Part shown: positions 1 to 10,318 of the stretch, one piece after another
Position numbering within the stretch: the stretch's first letter is position 1
How the letters are laid out: the number at the start of each line of letters is the position of its first letter
Source of the DNA: Nereocystis luetkeana
Lineage: Eukaryota; Sar; Phaeophyceae; Laminariales; Laminariaceae
Length of the DNA stretch: 64,000 nt
Direction of reading: 5' to 3'
Assembly (NCBI GenBank): GCA_031213475.1
Contig: JARUPZ010000002.1
Span: 12,410,951 to 12,474,950 of the forward strand
Notes under the pieces: model-generated
Databases searched by the model: none
What the model was told of the DNA's origin: nothing
What the model saw: only the letters and a program-made list of their open reading frames with translations
Translations under genes and position numbers: made by a program

Positions 1-4
1 ATCA

Positions 5-41
5 ACAATATTTGGTCCTATTAACTATGGCCCCCCGTAAT
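5..41. repeat. Edge copy of a foldback-element arm
   Basis: This stretch repeats the right arm and adjacent bases of the foldback element at 2197-2304, from the ACAATATTTGG block through CCCCCGTAAT, with about one mismatch. The other arm would lie left of the window, so this is probably a second copy cut by the window edge. Confidence 0.6.
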
Positions 42-224
42 AGGAGTAGGAACGGTGCTCCGTCTCGGTAGGGGCGCGTGGTCCGCGGTCAAGTGACTAA
101 GGCAAGCACCCAACGAGTACAACCGCACGAACGGCAGCTCGACGGCAGGCCCTTAACCAAGCCAACTGGCATTCGGCACCGTCGGACAGGCCAAACAGTG
201 ACGCGTCCATAATCAATCCCTGAT

Positions 225-617
225 TTGCTACTGCTGCAGGTGGTCCTACGCACGGACACTCAGGAGGCAGAGACAAAGCCTCCACGACATACAGCAGGAT
301 TACGTATTAAAGCAAAAAACAAAGACAGCAATCGAAGCGTGATCGTCCGGCTGACCAGCAAAAGCCCTCCAAGCACCCAAGCACCCCAAACGGGGAAAGC
401 ACGAGCCACTCCGAAGCCACACTATGACACACTCGTCCCTCCACACAGAACTCGAACCATTCCGCAGGTGCCTTGCCCGCCATTTGGATTAATAAATCAG
501 CGTCGCCCACAGCCCCCGCTGCTCTTTCCTGCTACCCCCGCCTTGCCAATGCCTTCAACGTCTTCCACCCCGATTGTCCCCGCTAGCATCAACGTACAGA
601 ACTCATCGGCACAATAG
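225..617 (+). CDS. Possible proline/serine-rich protein or exon, unrecognised
   Basis: This is an open frame of about 130 codons ending in TAG at 615-617. The first in-frame codons are not a convincing start: a CTGCTGCAG stretch just before GTGGTCC could instead be a splice acceptor, so it may be the last exon of a gene beginning to the left. The product is basic in its first half (several Lys/Arg and Ser) and Pro/Ser/Thr-rich in its second half, with no hydrophobic core, no membrane segment and no family motif that I recognise. The composition would fit a disordered tail or a retroelement gag-like tail. Codon use looks less random than in neighbouring frames, but this is a weak call. Confidence 0.25.
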   Translation: MLLLQVVLRTDTQEAETKPPRHTAGLRIKAKNKDSNRSVIVRLTSKSPPSTQAPQTGKARATPKPHYDTLVPPHRTRTIPQVPCPPFGLINQRRPQPPLLFPATPALPMPSTSSTPIVPASINVQNSSAQ

Positions 618-810
618 ATACACTTCCGGCCTACTCCAGGTTACAGTTATTTATTTCATTGAAACCAAAACAAGGTTGCCCGCGACGAAACGCCTAACCG
701 AAAAGGGGGAGAAAAAAAAAAAAAAACGAGAACATGCTTTTGAATCAAAACAAGAAACCAAAAAGGAAGCAAAACAGAGAGCAATAGCAAAGCAAAAAAG
801 CAAAAACTCG

Positions 811-1035
811 ACCAATTTTGTACGGGCTGAGCTCCCCTCTTTTATCACAAAAGCAAGAACAAAAAACAAAAAAATATACGACCAATTTTAGGTGCAGAAT
901 ACATTCACGGTTGATCTCTCTCTCCTCCCTTTTTCTCTTACGAAAGCAAAAGCAATGCAAGAACAAAAAAAACGCGACTTGTTTTAGGTATACCATTCAT
1001 CCACGGCTGAGCTCTCTCTCTCTCTGTCTCTCTCT
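811..1035. repeat. Degenerate tandem repeat, unit about 90-105 bases, ending in a CT tract
   Basis: A unit containing a GACCAATTTT-like block, a GGCTGAGCTC-like block, a CT-rich tract and a run of AAGCAAGAACAAAAAA recurs about three times (from about 811, 881 and 971). It ends in a long CT/CTCC microsatellite at about 1013-1070, which borders the exon ending at 1081. Confidence 0.6.
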
Positions 1036-1080
1036 CTGCCCTCCCTTCTCTCTGCCCTCCCTTCTCTCTCGCACACACAC

Positions 1081-2787
1081 CTGGCTGAGCCGCTGCTTGT
1101 CCGCCTCCGGAATCCACCTCGCCGGTACCAGCTCGCGGATGCTCGCGTCGAAGTCCGCCTTGCTCATCCACACCGACCGAGGGGAAGACTCCGGACCTAT
1201 CGATATACACACAAACACACAAACATCGGCCCATGCGACACAGGGCGCCATCGGATGAGCTCGCCGCGTTTTTTTAAGCGATATGATTGGCCTGGGCACA
1301 GGCGGTGAAGGCTGAGGACTGAGGACGCGTTTCTTTGAGCAATTGGCCTGGCCCCAGACGGTGGGGGGGTGAGGATGGGGTGTCCTTTCAAGCGGTATGA
1401 TTGGCCTGTATTACACGGGGGCTTGTTTAAAGCCATGCGATTGGCCTAATAATAGGCGCACCAATTGATAGGAAGACTCCGGACCTGCGCACACACACAA
1501 CACAATGAGCATGTAATGCAGCGCGCGCCGGCCATTTGCGCCGCTTTTTTTCAAAGCGATGCAACAGCCAGCAACACGTAATACATACAATGGTACCCTG
1601 GTACCTGGTACCAGGAAACCAGCACATACTGGTATGTATAATAACTACTGTGGAATACCAGGCGACAACTCCAACGCCTCCCCCAAACATACACCACAGC
1701 AGTACACCGGTGTACACTCACGCACGATTGCAAACGTCAACACCTCGGACAGATAGATCACGGCCCATCTATAGATCAGATAGATAGATCATCTATAGTA
1801 GATGCCAACCTGCCGTTAAGTTGCGCAGGATTTGTGTGTTGATAGGTACAGACCCACCTCAGGGAACATGCCCCTAGATCACGCAAGACTACACTGTACG
1901 GCTCCCACCCGCCAACGCGAGCTACAGTAGATCATACGTACAAGAGATCACGAATCTGCTATTAATAGTACGAGGGAAACAACAGTATAGTAGTCCTCAG
2001 GACCAAATATGCTTGGTAGAAATACTGTTAATACATACCGGTATGGTAGGTTTTTGTGTGCAAGATGGGTCCTGATTAGTACCGTACTGTATGCTCCCGG
2101 AAGTAACAACTGCCCTTAAAGACCTACTGCTACTAATAGATCAAGCGGTAATCGATCCTCTGACTGGCGTGTACAAAAACACCCAGGCATGATTCTATTA
2201 CGGGGGACCATAGTTAATAGGACCTATGGTAGACATAAAAAAACTATATATTTAACCATTTTTACTCACAATATTTGGTCCTATTAACTATGGTCCCCCG
2301 TAATTCACGAACATCAAGCAGGTCGTCCCCGACAACGCATGTGCGCTGCGCGCTGCTAACGTCTAGAGGGGTTACGAAACACGTAATATATATATATATA
2401 TATATATCCCGCTCTGGACGGGAATATTAAGGTCTGTTTTATTTTCATGCCAAGAGCCCAAACGGGGGTTATATACCTGGCCCGTGTGGTACATGCCAAC
2501 TTTGAACCATTCTGGCCGATAATACAATCACCGTTTGACATGGACATCAGCATAAAAAAGGGACTATATTTCCGGACAGAGTGGCTGTACCAGGTGCCTG
2601 GTACCTGGTACGGCACACACGCCTTCTTACCGGCGCCGCAGTTTTCCATGAACACCTCAAGGAGAAGCTCCGGATCCCGCCTGCACAGCCTCGTCTTGCT
2701 CGCCGTGTCCAGCACCCTCTCCGCGTCGGCCATGGTGACCACCATGCTGCTCCCGTCATGCCCGAACCTGAACAAAAACACCACCGC
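1081..2787 (-). CDS. Partial two-exon gene, EF-hand-like protein
   Basis: Read on the minus strand, exon A (2787-2631) begins after a GCGGCAG acceptor and ends at a GTAAGA donor. Exon B (1196-1081) begins after a GATAG acceptor and ends at a GTGTGTGTGCG donor. Exon A ends in phase 1 and exon B supplies the two missing bases (a Gly codon), so the frame stays open across a 1,434-base intron. An alternative acceptor for exon A lies at 2768. Exon A contains a hydrophobic entry helix, an HDGSSMVV segment and an ADAERVL exit helix. Exon B contains MSKADFDASIRELVP. This spacing resembles a pair of EF-hands (calcium-binding helix-loop-helix units) with degenerate loops, but I cannot name the family firmly. 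Upstream and downstream exons were not found. The intron is filled with a minisatellite and a foldback element. Confidence 0.5.
1215..1455. repeat. Minisatellite within the large intron, unit about 50-75 bases
   Basis: The phrase ATTGGCCTG preceded by a short G/T-rich segment occurs four times (near 1285, 1342, 1400 and 1440) with similar intervening sequence. A second copy of the GGAAGACTCCGGACC block that opens exon B of the minus-strand gene occurs at about 1469-1487, so part of that exon's acceptor region has been duplicated. Confidence 0.6.
2197..2304. mobile_element. Foldback element with perfect 28-base arms
   Basis: The arms at 2197-2224 and 2277-2304 are exact reverse complements, beginning ATTACGGGGGACC and ending GGTCCCCCGTAAT. 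They enclose 52 AT-rich bases. An almost identical arm lies at 14-41. The structure fits a very small nonautonomous DNA transposon or a solo hairpin. No coding capacity. Confidence 0.75.
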
Positions 2788-3194
2788 CTGCCGCAAAAAC
2801 ACAACACAACAACACAACACAAAATAAACGAACCACACCAAACAAAAAAAGAGGTCCATCCAACATAAGTTTTTCGAAAATTCGGATGTGTTTCGTGTGT
2901 GTTTTGCCCGTCTGTTTAGTGTCTTCAGTGTTTGGTGTGTTTGTGTCATAAATTACTCAACACACTCGTATCTAAGTGCGAGGACCGTTTCTTAAGCCTT
3001 CATATTTACTACCAGGTATACCGCAACGGTTCTTACATTTCCGACCATCGTGGTGCCGTATTTTACCGTGAGTAAAGTAAGGCATCAATAAGGCATGCCT
3101 TGTTTCACGGCTACCAGTTATTAGTGGGTAAACTGACGTGGCACTATACATGTTTATGTACGTATACCTGATACCTGGTACATTTTATTACTAA

Positions 3195-3370
3195 AAAAAA
3201 AAAACAGCTGTGAGATCGAGGGCTTCGTCGAAACCCATCTTTGCAAGCCGTGTGTGGCACTTCAATCGCGCGTACTACTGTAGAGGTTTCACACGGCCTC
3301 ATGAAGGGTACACAACAAGCCGTATATTGGGAAGACACAATCTGAAGCTGCAGAGTTCAAAGCGAGGGTG
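3195..3370 (+). repeat. Dispersed repeat G, copy 1
   Basis: The segment from the A-run through GCAAGCCGTGTGTGGC, ACTTCAATCGCGC and the GGGAAGACACAA block is shared, with divergence, with 30495-30660. Its first part also recurs inverted at about 26630-26690. It is non-coding and its class is unknown. Confidence 0.55.
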
Positions 3371-4194
3371 TGTTCATGTATCAATGTAAAACACACGTCT
3401 ACCAAAACAGGCACAAACCTGGTCCTGAACACACCAGCCAGATAAAAAATACGCAAAAAGAAAAAGTTAACGCAAACTATCGGATGCAACAACAATACCT
3501 GGTATTATTAGCTAAAATGCCTACGTACGGCTATATATCCTGCTATATATAGCCAACGAAGAATTTAGTCGGCAACTCGTCATCACAACTCAGCCAAGCC
3601 GAAGCCCTTTATATACAAGCAGTGATGTAGGGTTTGTTTGTTTGATGTTAAGATCGTGTGCCGGTGTGAGTCTGTGAGCGTTTGTGTGTGATTATATGTG
3701 GTGCCTTTCAACATTTTATAGACCCCTTTTGGGACCCGGTCTCAGTGACATATACATGCCTGCATATTAGTAAATGAATATCTAAGCAGTAGCCTGAAGG
3801 GTTAGCAGATTAATGACAACGAGGGGTCCACGGAACATCTCCCCATGGTGCTTGGAGTTGAGAACGCGGTGTGGACCATTGCAGCAAATAAGACGGGCAA
3901 GTGGTACCGGGGGGTCCTCGAAGCGAACGGTTGATGGTCAGGTGGCACGAGGATGAGGCGAAAATCGAGCAGGAAGCGCCATGCTGCATGCAGCCATGCA
4001 TCAGTTGCGGGTGGCGTCCAAGGCAATGGGCGGGGAGGGGGGGGTACGGGGGACGGTCGTAGGGAACCCACGGTTGATGAAAGCAGGAAGGAGACGGCAC
4101 GCAGGGTAGCAAAGTACCAACCAGATCGACTACCATGGTACATATTACATACCGCGAGCACGGAGAACCTGTCTATGCTGCTCGTATTAATAGA
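3371..4194. other. No recognised gene
   Basis: Only short overlapping frames and AT-rich sequence are visible. There is a G-run near 4038-4046. I see no domain, no convincing splice structure and no repeat partner here. Confidence 0.5.
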
Positions 4195-4430
4195 AAGTGT
4201 ATGTGTCTTGCCCATCGTCTCAAAGTTTGATGACATGGCATTACGTCGTCTATTTTGCTTACTGCATACCAGGTACCAATGTAGTAGTTTTGTGGCCACA
4301 AAACTTGTACCTGACACGTATCTCTCTGGGATTAAAGAATCGGCATGAATACTACTAAAAAATAGAATAGTTCTACTGAATGTCGACGGGTAGAAAGAAC
4401 GGTTTAATGTGAAGAACACACACACACACT
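4195..4430 (+). repeat. Dispersed repeat E, copy 1
   Basis: Repeat E runs from a GATGACATGGCATT block through TTTTGTGGCCACAAAACTTGT and AAGAATCGGCA to GTCGACGGGTAGAAAGAACG and AATGTGAAGAACACACAC. This copy lies head to head with the inverted copy at 5309-5545. The same blocks occur at 4740-4975, 6130-6206, 6449-6625, 35910-36390, 37262-37325 and 37858-37945. It is non-coding. Confidence 0.7.
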
Positions 4431-4739
4431 CGTACCGCAAACTGCTGCGGCTGCCTCGAATGTGCTTTAGCTGTGTTTCGGTCTTCCCTTCCTTCTTTCC
4501 TTTCGTTCTTATTCCGATACCAAAGAAGGTCTGTTTTTGACGGGTGGCGAGTGGCGAGCCTGTTCTTGGTGGTGATTTCTGTTTCCATCTTTGTTTCTGT
4601 TTTCGTTTCTTTCAGGTTAGTTCTTATAGTGTTTGTCGCAACTCCTCCGAGGGGGGGACACACGACGTGTTCTTGCTGCTGTAGCATTTCTACTTTCTCT
4701 TGTCTTTCGTTCTTCTCTCTTTCATTGTATCTGGGTTGC

Positions 4740-4975
4740 TGGCGTGTGTGTGCGTCTGTCGTGTCCAGCGCGGCATTGCAATGCCCACTACTCTCCTCGC
4801 TGCATTTCAATGCACTGCTATCACCTGCAGCGCTTACTCGTATCTCTGCGTCCAAGCTTTGTGACCACAGACCTTGTGTAGAAGAGTACCTCTCTACTGC
4901 TGTAGAATGAAGAATCGGCACGGACACTTGGGTGTGCTGGATGTCGACGGGTGTACATGACAAGAACACACACAA
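4740..4975 (+). repeat. Dispersed repeat E, copy 2 (diverged)
   Basis: The order of blocks matches copy 1: GTCTGTCGTGTCCAG, GGCATTGCAATGCCCAC, TTTGTGACCACAGACCTTGTG, AAGAATCGGCACGGACAC and GGATGTCGACGGGT, ending in AAGAACACACAC. The T-rich stretch upstream (4470-4720) matches that preceding the 36 kb copy, so the full unit may be about 500 bases. Confidence 0.6.
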
Positions 4976-5267
4976 GAAATCAACAGGGCGGGTACTCCGC
5001 TCCTTTCTGTGCGTGGGATGGCAACTACCAGTATACGATAATCCTGTAGAGTGCTCTCTGCATGTGGCCCAAGATTTCGAATTCGAAAACAAAATGATTT
5101 TTTGAAATTTCTCTTATACAGCAGAGTAGACGAAAACGCGTCATGGACCCACGTTGAGTGCTGAGGGTAGCCTACCAGACACATTCCAGAAACCTAGACG
5201 GCTAAATAATAACGAATCCTATTTTTGTGGTTCAAGTTTGTTCGTTTCATTTTATATCTCTCTTTCA

Positions 5268-5545
5268 TAGAATATGTATGTCGTGCCTGTCGTATCCAGT
5301 ATAACGACATGTGTGTGTGTTCTTCACATTAAACCGTTCTTTCTACCCGTCGACATCCAGCACAACCAGTGTCCGTGCCGATTCTTCAATCCTACGTATA
5401 AGATATACAACTGCTGTGGTCACAAAGCTACGCCACAGAGATACTACGTTGCCACGTATGCAGTAAGCACAGCAGTGGGCAATGCAATGCCATGTTATCA
5501 TACTAGATACGACAGGCACGACATACACAATCTATGAAATAGCGA
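5268..5545 (-). repeat. Repeat E, inverted copy fused to a forward fragment
   Basis: Bases 5268-5308 match the forward start of repeat E (ATGTATGTCGTGCCTGTCG). From 5309 the sequence runs through the whole unit in reverse, starting GTGTGTTCTTCACATTAAACC and ending at the CGACAGGCACGACATACAC block. With copy 1 at 4195-4430 it makes a large inverted repeat around 4380-5354. Confidence 0.65.
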
Positions 5546-5699
5546 AACGAAAGGAAACAATCAAAGAGAAAACTAAAACAAAGAAGACAAATCGAAAGAG
5601 AAAAAGAAAAAAAGTGAAAGCAAATACTAGAAGAAACGGCAATGCATTGTCTACTCTGTTTTTTACTGCATCTGTGGGGGAGTTTTGTGACCACAGAAC

Positions 5700-6125
5700 T
5701 TGTATTTCTATACGGTTCGATTGCTCCTTTTTTCACTGCATATCCGCGAGTCTTCATTCACTCTGACAGCACTCCAGATAGCAGGCAGGTGTGTTCCCCT
5801 CTTGTGTTCACGACTACCGTGCGTTTCGTACGGTGCAGGCACCACTCCAGACAGCAGCCGCTGTAGTCAGCAGCCACAACTTGGTTAGTGGTGGGAACGG
5901 GGAAACTCTATGTTGTAGTTGAGAAGATATATCCGCGGCCATGTTAGTTCAGTTTGCACATTGGTTTTATCTTGTGTGCGCTTTCTTCATCTCGTGTATT
6001 TTTAGGCAGCCGAATTTCGATTTTTTATGGTTTTTCGGATCTTCCTAGGGTTCCAGCACCTTTGTGTGACCACGGACTCCTTCGTCCGAGAGTTAATGTG
6101 AAAACAACAACAACAACAACAACAG
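5700..6125 (+). repeat. Dispersed repeat F, copy 1
   Basis: This copy shares with 20135-20540 the series GGTTCGATTGCTC, CACGACTACCGTGCGTTT, GGTGGGAACGGGG, CGCGGCCATG, TTCAGTTTGCAC and TTTTCGGATCTTCCTA, in that order. A third partial copy is at 26400-26620. It ends in a CAA microsatellite followed by a fragment of repeat E. Confidence 0.7.
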
Positions 6126-6129
6126 CAGT

Positions 6130-6206
6130 ATTCAAGAATCGGCACGTACACTGGTTGAGCTGGATGTCGACGGGTATAAGAACGGTTTAAAGTGAAGAAC
6201 ACACAC
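6130..6206 (+). repeat. Repeat E, 3' fragment
   Basis: Contains AAGAATCGGCACG, GGATGTCGACGGG, AAGAACGGTTTAA and GTGAAGAACACACAC. Only the terminal part of the unit is present. Confidence 0.6.
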
Positions 6207-6448
6207 CACCCTGAGCCAGCAGAGACTCGATCAATCAATGATTGGCGTCACTATTATTTAATAGCCCCTCTGTCCCGCGCACAGCGGTGGACCTCAACCA
6301 TTTAATATTCTCGAACAAGTGCGAAGCTCTTCGTACCGCGCCACGTTACCATCAGGAGCCTCGCGTGACCCACTCTGAATACTGGACTCTATACTCTGTC
6401 TGAAGGTACCCAAGCCGCTTTGGTTTCAACGCATCTGGATTGCTAGCC

Positions 6449-6625
6449 ATGTATGTCGTGCCTGTCGTATCCAGTACGACGACATGGCATTGCACTGCCT
6501 ACTCAGAGCTTGCATCTCTCCATTCACAGAAGGACGGATCGGCACGGACGCTGTGTGTGCTCGGTGGTGGGCGTCGATGGGTAGAAAAGGACGGTTTAAT
6601 GTGCAGCGAACACCACACAGCCGTT
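6449..6625 (+). repeat. Repeat E, internally deleted copy
   Basis: Begins ATGTATGTCGTGCCTGTCG, keeps GACGACATGGCATTGCA and CGGCACGGACGCTG, and ends with GGACGGTTTAATGTG. The middle of the unit is missing. Confidence 0.55.
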
Positions 6626-6937
6626 AGTACGCGTGCATTCAAATTAACACGCGTGGTATGTAGTACCCCCTGTGTGAGAACACCAGACGAGACCAGCAGT
6701 GTCGAAAAAAAACCCCGACGACTATCAACGCATCATCATCATCGCCCACACGAAGCAATAAGCCCGAGATGCCGGGGTATATGGGGGGCAGTAGGGCGGG
6801 GTGTCCGAACTGCAACGTAAGGACCAGTGCCACACGCGCGCAACCAACATGGTGGTGCCCACACTGCTGTTGCTGCACGTTCCTTACTGCTGCTCTAATA
6901 CCTATAGAGGGCGTTGAGTTCGCACAGGTTAGCAAAA

Positions 6938-7125
6938 ATGTCAGGAGACAGAATTTTCGCCCTTGACGGACAGCAACCTTGCTTGCCTTGACACGCCTTG
7001 ACTGACATCAAAAAACTACAGCAGCAGCAGCAGCAGCAGCAGCATCAGCAGGTTTTAGCGTGGAACACTCGGCCTTACACCCTTGACAGCACACGCTTTG
7101 ACTTGCTCGACAAGTCTCCTGACAT
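6938..7125. mobile_element. MITE family C, copy 1 (188 bases)
   Basis: The 12-base terminal inverted repeats are ATGTCAGGAGAC and GTCTCCTGACAT. The interior contains several CCTTGACA words and a CAG microsatellite at about 7018-7050. A related copy is at 12052-12211, sharing CCTTGACACGCCTTGACTG. There is no coding capacity and no clear target duplication. Confidence 0.7.
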
Positions 7126-7137
7126 ATATGCAGGTGA

Positions 7138-7317
7138 GCGATCCTTTTTTCAGCGCTCGCTTTTTCCAGAACGGGAAGGTTAAGGTCGCCACTACCGAAT
7201 AAGGTGTTCGGGGAAAGATCCGGTCGAGAGCCTTCCGAAAGTAGAATGTACCTGGTACGACCTTAGCACCTTTCTTACCGTTGTCGACATGAAACGAGCG
7301 CTGAAAAAAACGATCGC
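7138..7317. repeat. Inverted repeat pair with 22-23-base arms
   Basis: GCGATCCTTTTTTCAGCGCTCG at 7138-7159 is nearly the reverse complement of the segment at 7295-7317. The enclosed 135 bases show no gene. It adjoins the MITE C copy and may be another small foldback element. Confidence 0.6.
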
Positions 7318-7479
7318 ATCCCCGTGCGAACTCAACGCCTCTTTACGGTTATGGTAGCTTGGTGAGATCGAACACGTCGTTTTTTTTGGTCGCTGAACGT
7401 GGGTTCCACAAGAGTTGATGCACCCTGCACGTCTTTCAAAGACTTGAAAGTTGGCACAGCACGCAGCACCCCCCAGAAG

Positions 7480-7630
7480 AAAAAACAGACAAAAGGGATT
7501 TCCATACAGCTACTCGGGTGTTTTCTACCGGGGATAGGGGACATACGTCTAGAGCCCAGGTGGTTGTGCCTTGATACACAGCCCAAACAAAACAGAGAGC
7601 TTGACACTGCTGACATGTCCCCTGACATAT
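7480..7630 (-). mobile_element. Small element D, copy 1
   Basis: In inverted orientation this copy matches 28407-28560: ATGTCAGG, an ACATGTCAG block, GACAAGCTCTCTGT, a GGCTGT block, TCTAGACGTATGTCCCCTA and AGAAAA blocks occur in the same order. The short TGTCAGG ends resemble MITE family C, suggesting the two are related. Confidence 0.55.
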
Positions 7631-7644
7631 TGGTCTTAAACCAC

Positions 7645-8426
7645 TAAGGCTGTTTCCTACCAGTATGAGGTTCGATTTCGAGCTTCAGATCGGTATTTTT
7701 TTATCTAAAAACAGAATGACCTTGCTAATGCAGTCCAAATATGCAAAATCCGACCGGATTTTTTTCGATTTGAGAATCCGATGACCCAAGTCGTCGGATT
7801 TTGGCCCAAAATCCGACGACCTGGGTCATCAGATTTTCATATCTAAAAAATGGCATGCTCTCTAAACTCAAGATATTATCCACGACAGCAAACAGCAGCA
7901 GAACGATCGATGAGTTGGATGATGACACAGCTGTACCGCGACGTTGCTTCGCGCCCGACGCTCGGACGGCGCGTCCGTCCGTGGCCAGACTACAGTCGCC
8001 TGGCGCGGGCTCGGACCTAGAGACCAAGAAAAGCGCACTCGGCACGCACCTCTCCGTGGATACGTACGAGTACTCGTAGACTACACTGCTGTACAGCACC
8101 AGCAGTCAGTGACAAAATGGAACCCAAATTACCAAGACAGGTTAGCTCTAGCGCACTCGCCACGTCTCTTCGCCGCCAGACCAGAGGCAGTCCTTGGCTC
8201 GGACGCTTGAGTCCTCCGCGCAGGGCAGCGCACCCAGCGCGTCTCTTTAAGGCGCCAAACCACAAGAACAGCAGTTGGTCTCGGTGTTTGCTAGAATCTC
8301 TACACACACAATAAATCTGATTTTTCCGCATAGGAAGACTGTTTCGATTTGCCAAGTCCACATCTGAAAATGGGATCGGGTCGAAATCTGAAGCTCGAAA
8401 ATCGAACCGCATAGGAAACGGCGTAA
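7645..8426 (+). mobile_element. PIF/Harbinger-like MITE A, complete copy 1
   Basis: The element body is 7648-8423 (776 bases), flanked by TAA at 7645-7647 and 8424-8426. The 3-base TWA target duplication is the hallmark of PIF/Harbinger elements. The terminal inverted repeats start GGCTGTTTCC and continue through a GGTTCGATTTCGAGCTTC block. An internal palindrome lies around 7780-7840 (a CCGACGAC / GTCGTCGG core). It is homologous end to end with 38530-39301, which is inserted in the opposite orientation. No transposase is encoded, so it would depend on an enzyme supplied elsewhere. Frames inside are short and conflicting. Confidence 0.85.
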
Positions 8427-8587
8427 GGGTGCTGAAGACAGCGACCAAGAAATGACAACTTTGGTGTCATCAACCGTCTACGAGCAGCAGCGTTGGGGGC
8501 CCAGTAGCAGCACGGGTAATAGTGTCAAGTGGCGTCCGAGCGCACCGTCCGACTCCTTCCAGTGTAACTCGGGCACCAATTTTGTAC

Positions 8588-8630
8588 AGCAGCAGCAGTA
8601 GTAGTAGTAGTAGTAGTATAATAGTAGTAT

Positions 8631-8703
<73 letters not shown>

Positions 8704-8765
8704 GAGCCAGTGGTAGCAGTAGTAGCAGTAGTAGTGGTAGTACTCGTGGTGGTAGTATCAAAATA
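8588..8765. repeat. GTA/AGT compound microsatellite
   Basis: About 175 bases of almost uninterrupted AGT/GTA triplets with a few AGC, GGT and ATT interruptions. The frames it opens (poly-Tyr/Thr/Leu on the minus strand, poly-Ser/Val on the plus) are repeat artefacts. Confidence 0.9.
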
Positions 8766-9299
8766 GTGGTATTCATAGTAGCAGAAATAAAAAAAAAAAG
8801 CTCCCTTCGACTCCGTTCTGCGATCGGTCTTCAAGGGTGCACGACAAAAATAAACAATCATCTGCAGGGGGTCGGTACATCAACACGTCAGTACGTCCAT
8901 CCATCCATCCGCACCTCTCCATCCTCGTGCTCAAATTTACCGATGAGCCAATCGTCGTACGAATAGGCCGCCTGTTGGGTTTGGTTTGGTTTGGTTTACT
9001 TTGGTTTGGATTGGTTTGTTCACTCCGGTTTGGTTCGGCGAGGTTTTTGGCTTGGTTTGTTTCACTGACTGTATTTTTTTTTTGTTCATCTGTTTATTGG
9101 ATGTGCATTCGCACTGGACCGGGAAAACCGTCGGGAGCGTGGAAAGTAGGCGGATATGTCCGTTCCCTCCACCAAAAAAACGGGGGATACGTCCAAAGCC
9201 AAACGCCCCAATCGCTTCGCTGTAGCACACTAACGAAAACAGAGGTGAACACAAACACACCAAGTGCAATACGTCAACGCGTGGCGAGCTTCACCTGAC

Positions 9300-9992
9300 A
9301 AGCCTGCACAGATTATCCCGGTATACCAGGTATAGAGTATCAAAAATCTGGTACCTGGTATTAATAGTACTACTATTATTGCAAAAAAAAAAAGTCGGTG
9401 CGCATCCCGTCAGTGCTCGATTGAATCACATTCGGGAGGTGGGGTTTATTCGTAGGGTAGGGCTAGACATAAAGGCAAGGGTTAGGGTCGGGCTTGAGTT
9501 GACTGGATGGACGATTTTTTCGCGGAAGTTTGCGCCGACCGCGCCGACACGTCAGCGCGGCCTTCTACATGCAACCCTGCGTCGGCAGAGTTTGACCCTC
9601 TACCCCTCCAAATGTTCTCCGCTACATAATGAATCTATACGAAGTACCACCTTAGTCGGAAACATGAGGACCGCGTTTCGCTAAAATACGTGGATGCCCA
9701 AATGGTCCTTGCATTTCCGGGCAGATCGTGTGCTTGGTTATAGATCACTATTATAGGGCGGATGCCCATTGGGTCCTGAAATTTCTGGACAAAGAGGTCT
9801 TCAGCGAGCAAATTACAACCTCCACGGCGATCAAAACGTGATAACAAAAGGCAACGACCTCCTGTCTCCTGATGGCAGACCCGCCGCGCCAAGACACGCA
9901 GGCACGCGCGCCTAGGTGCGGCAAAGGCACACGGTACATACACGACTCCGCGCGAACAAACTCCGCCGTCACCATCACCTATAGTTACAGCC
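9300..9992. other. No recognised gene
   Basis: Contains several TACCTGGTA/TACCAGGTA words (9325-9360) and a pair of related segments, GGATGCCCAAATGGTCCTTG at 9691 and GGATGCCCATTGGGTCCTG at 9759, each followed by a TTTCYGGRCA block. No supported reading frame. Confidence 0.5.
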
Positions 9993-10318
9993 GGCGTCCC
10001 CGGTGGCTTGGTAGGTGGTCCGCGTGCCTATCAATATCAATTTCGTGGGTTCAAGTCTCACCGAGTGCATGCTCGTAGGGCCTTTTTCTTGCACAACAAA
10101 TAGATTAGCGGGAAGCGCGAGAGCGTGAGTTAGCTACATTCGATGAAAATCGACGAGCAGAGGGAGTGCTGAACCCTATGCGCGACAAAAAATAAAGGCA
10201 TGTACCGGGGGGGAAAAGGGTAGACACCTGTGACCACGGCTTGTCCAGAAGCTCGTTGAGGGTTAAACTTCCTACGAGTTAGGCTAGAAAGCAAAAGTGA
10301 TGATTGAAAAAAAAAAAA
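9993..10318 (+). mobile_element. tRNA-derived SINE family 2, complete copy
   Basis: The tRNA-like head has an A box (TGGCTTGGTAGG, about 10004) and a B box (GGTTCAAGTCTC, about 10048). It is followed by a roughly 200-base body and a poly(A) tail at 10307-10318. The body includes CTACATTCGATG, ATCGACGAGCAG, a GTGCTGAACCCT block and AAAGGCATGTACCG. Homologous copies are 35552-35875 (minus) and a head-less piece at 47469-47605. The element would be transcribed by RNA polymerase III from the internal promoter and retrotransposed by a LINE enzyme. Its body is related to that of SINE family 1. Confidence 0.8.

Noticed and set aside
4373-5092. Minus-strand frame of 239 codons
   Set aside because: It is made of repeat E and its T-rich leader; other copies of the repeat do not keep the frame.
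8478-8861. Frame rich in Tyr, Thr and Leu
   Set aside because: It is a translation of the GTA microsatellite.
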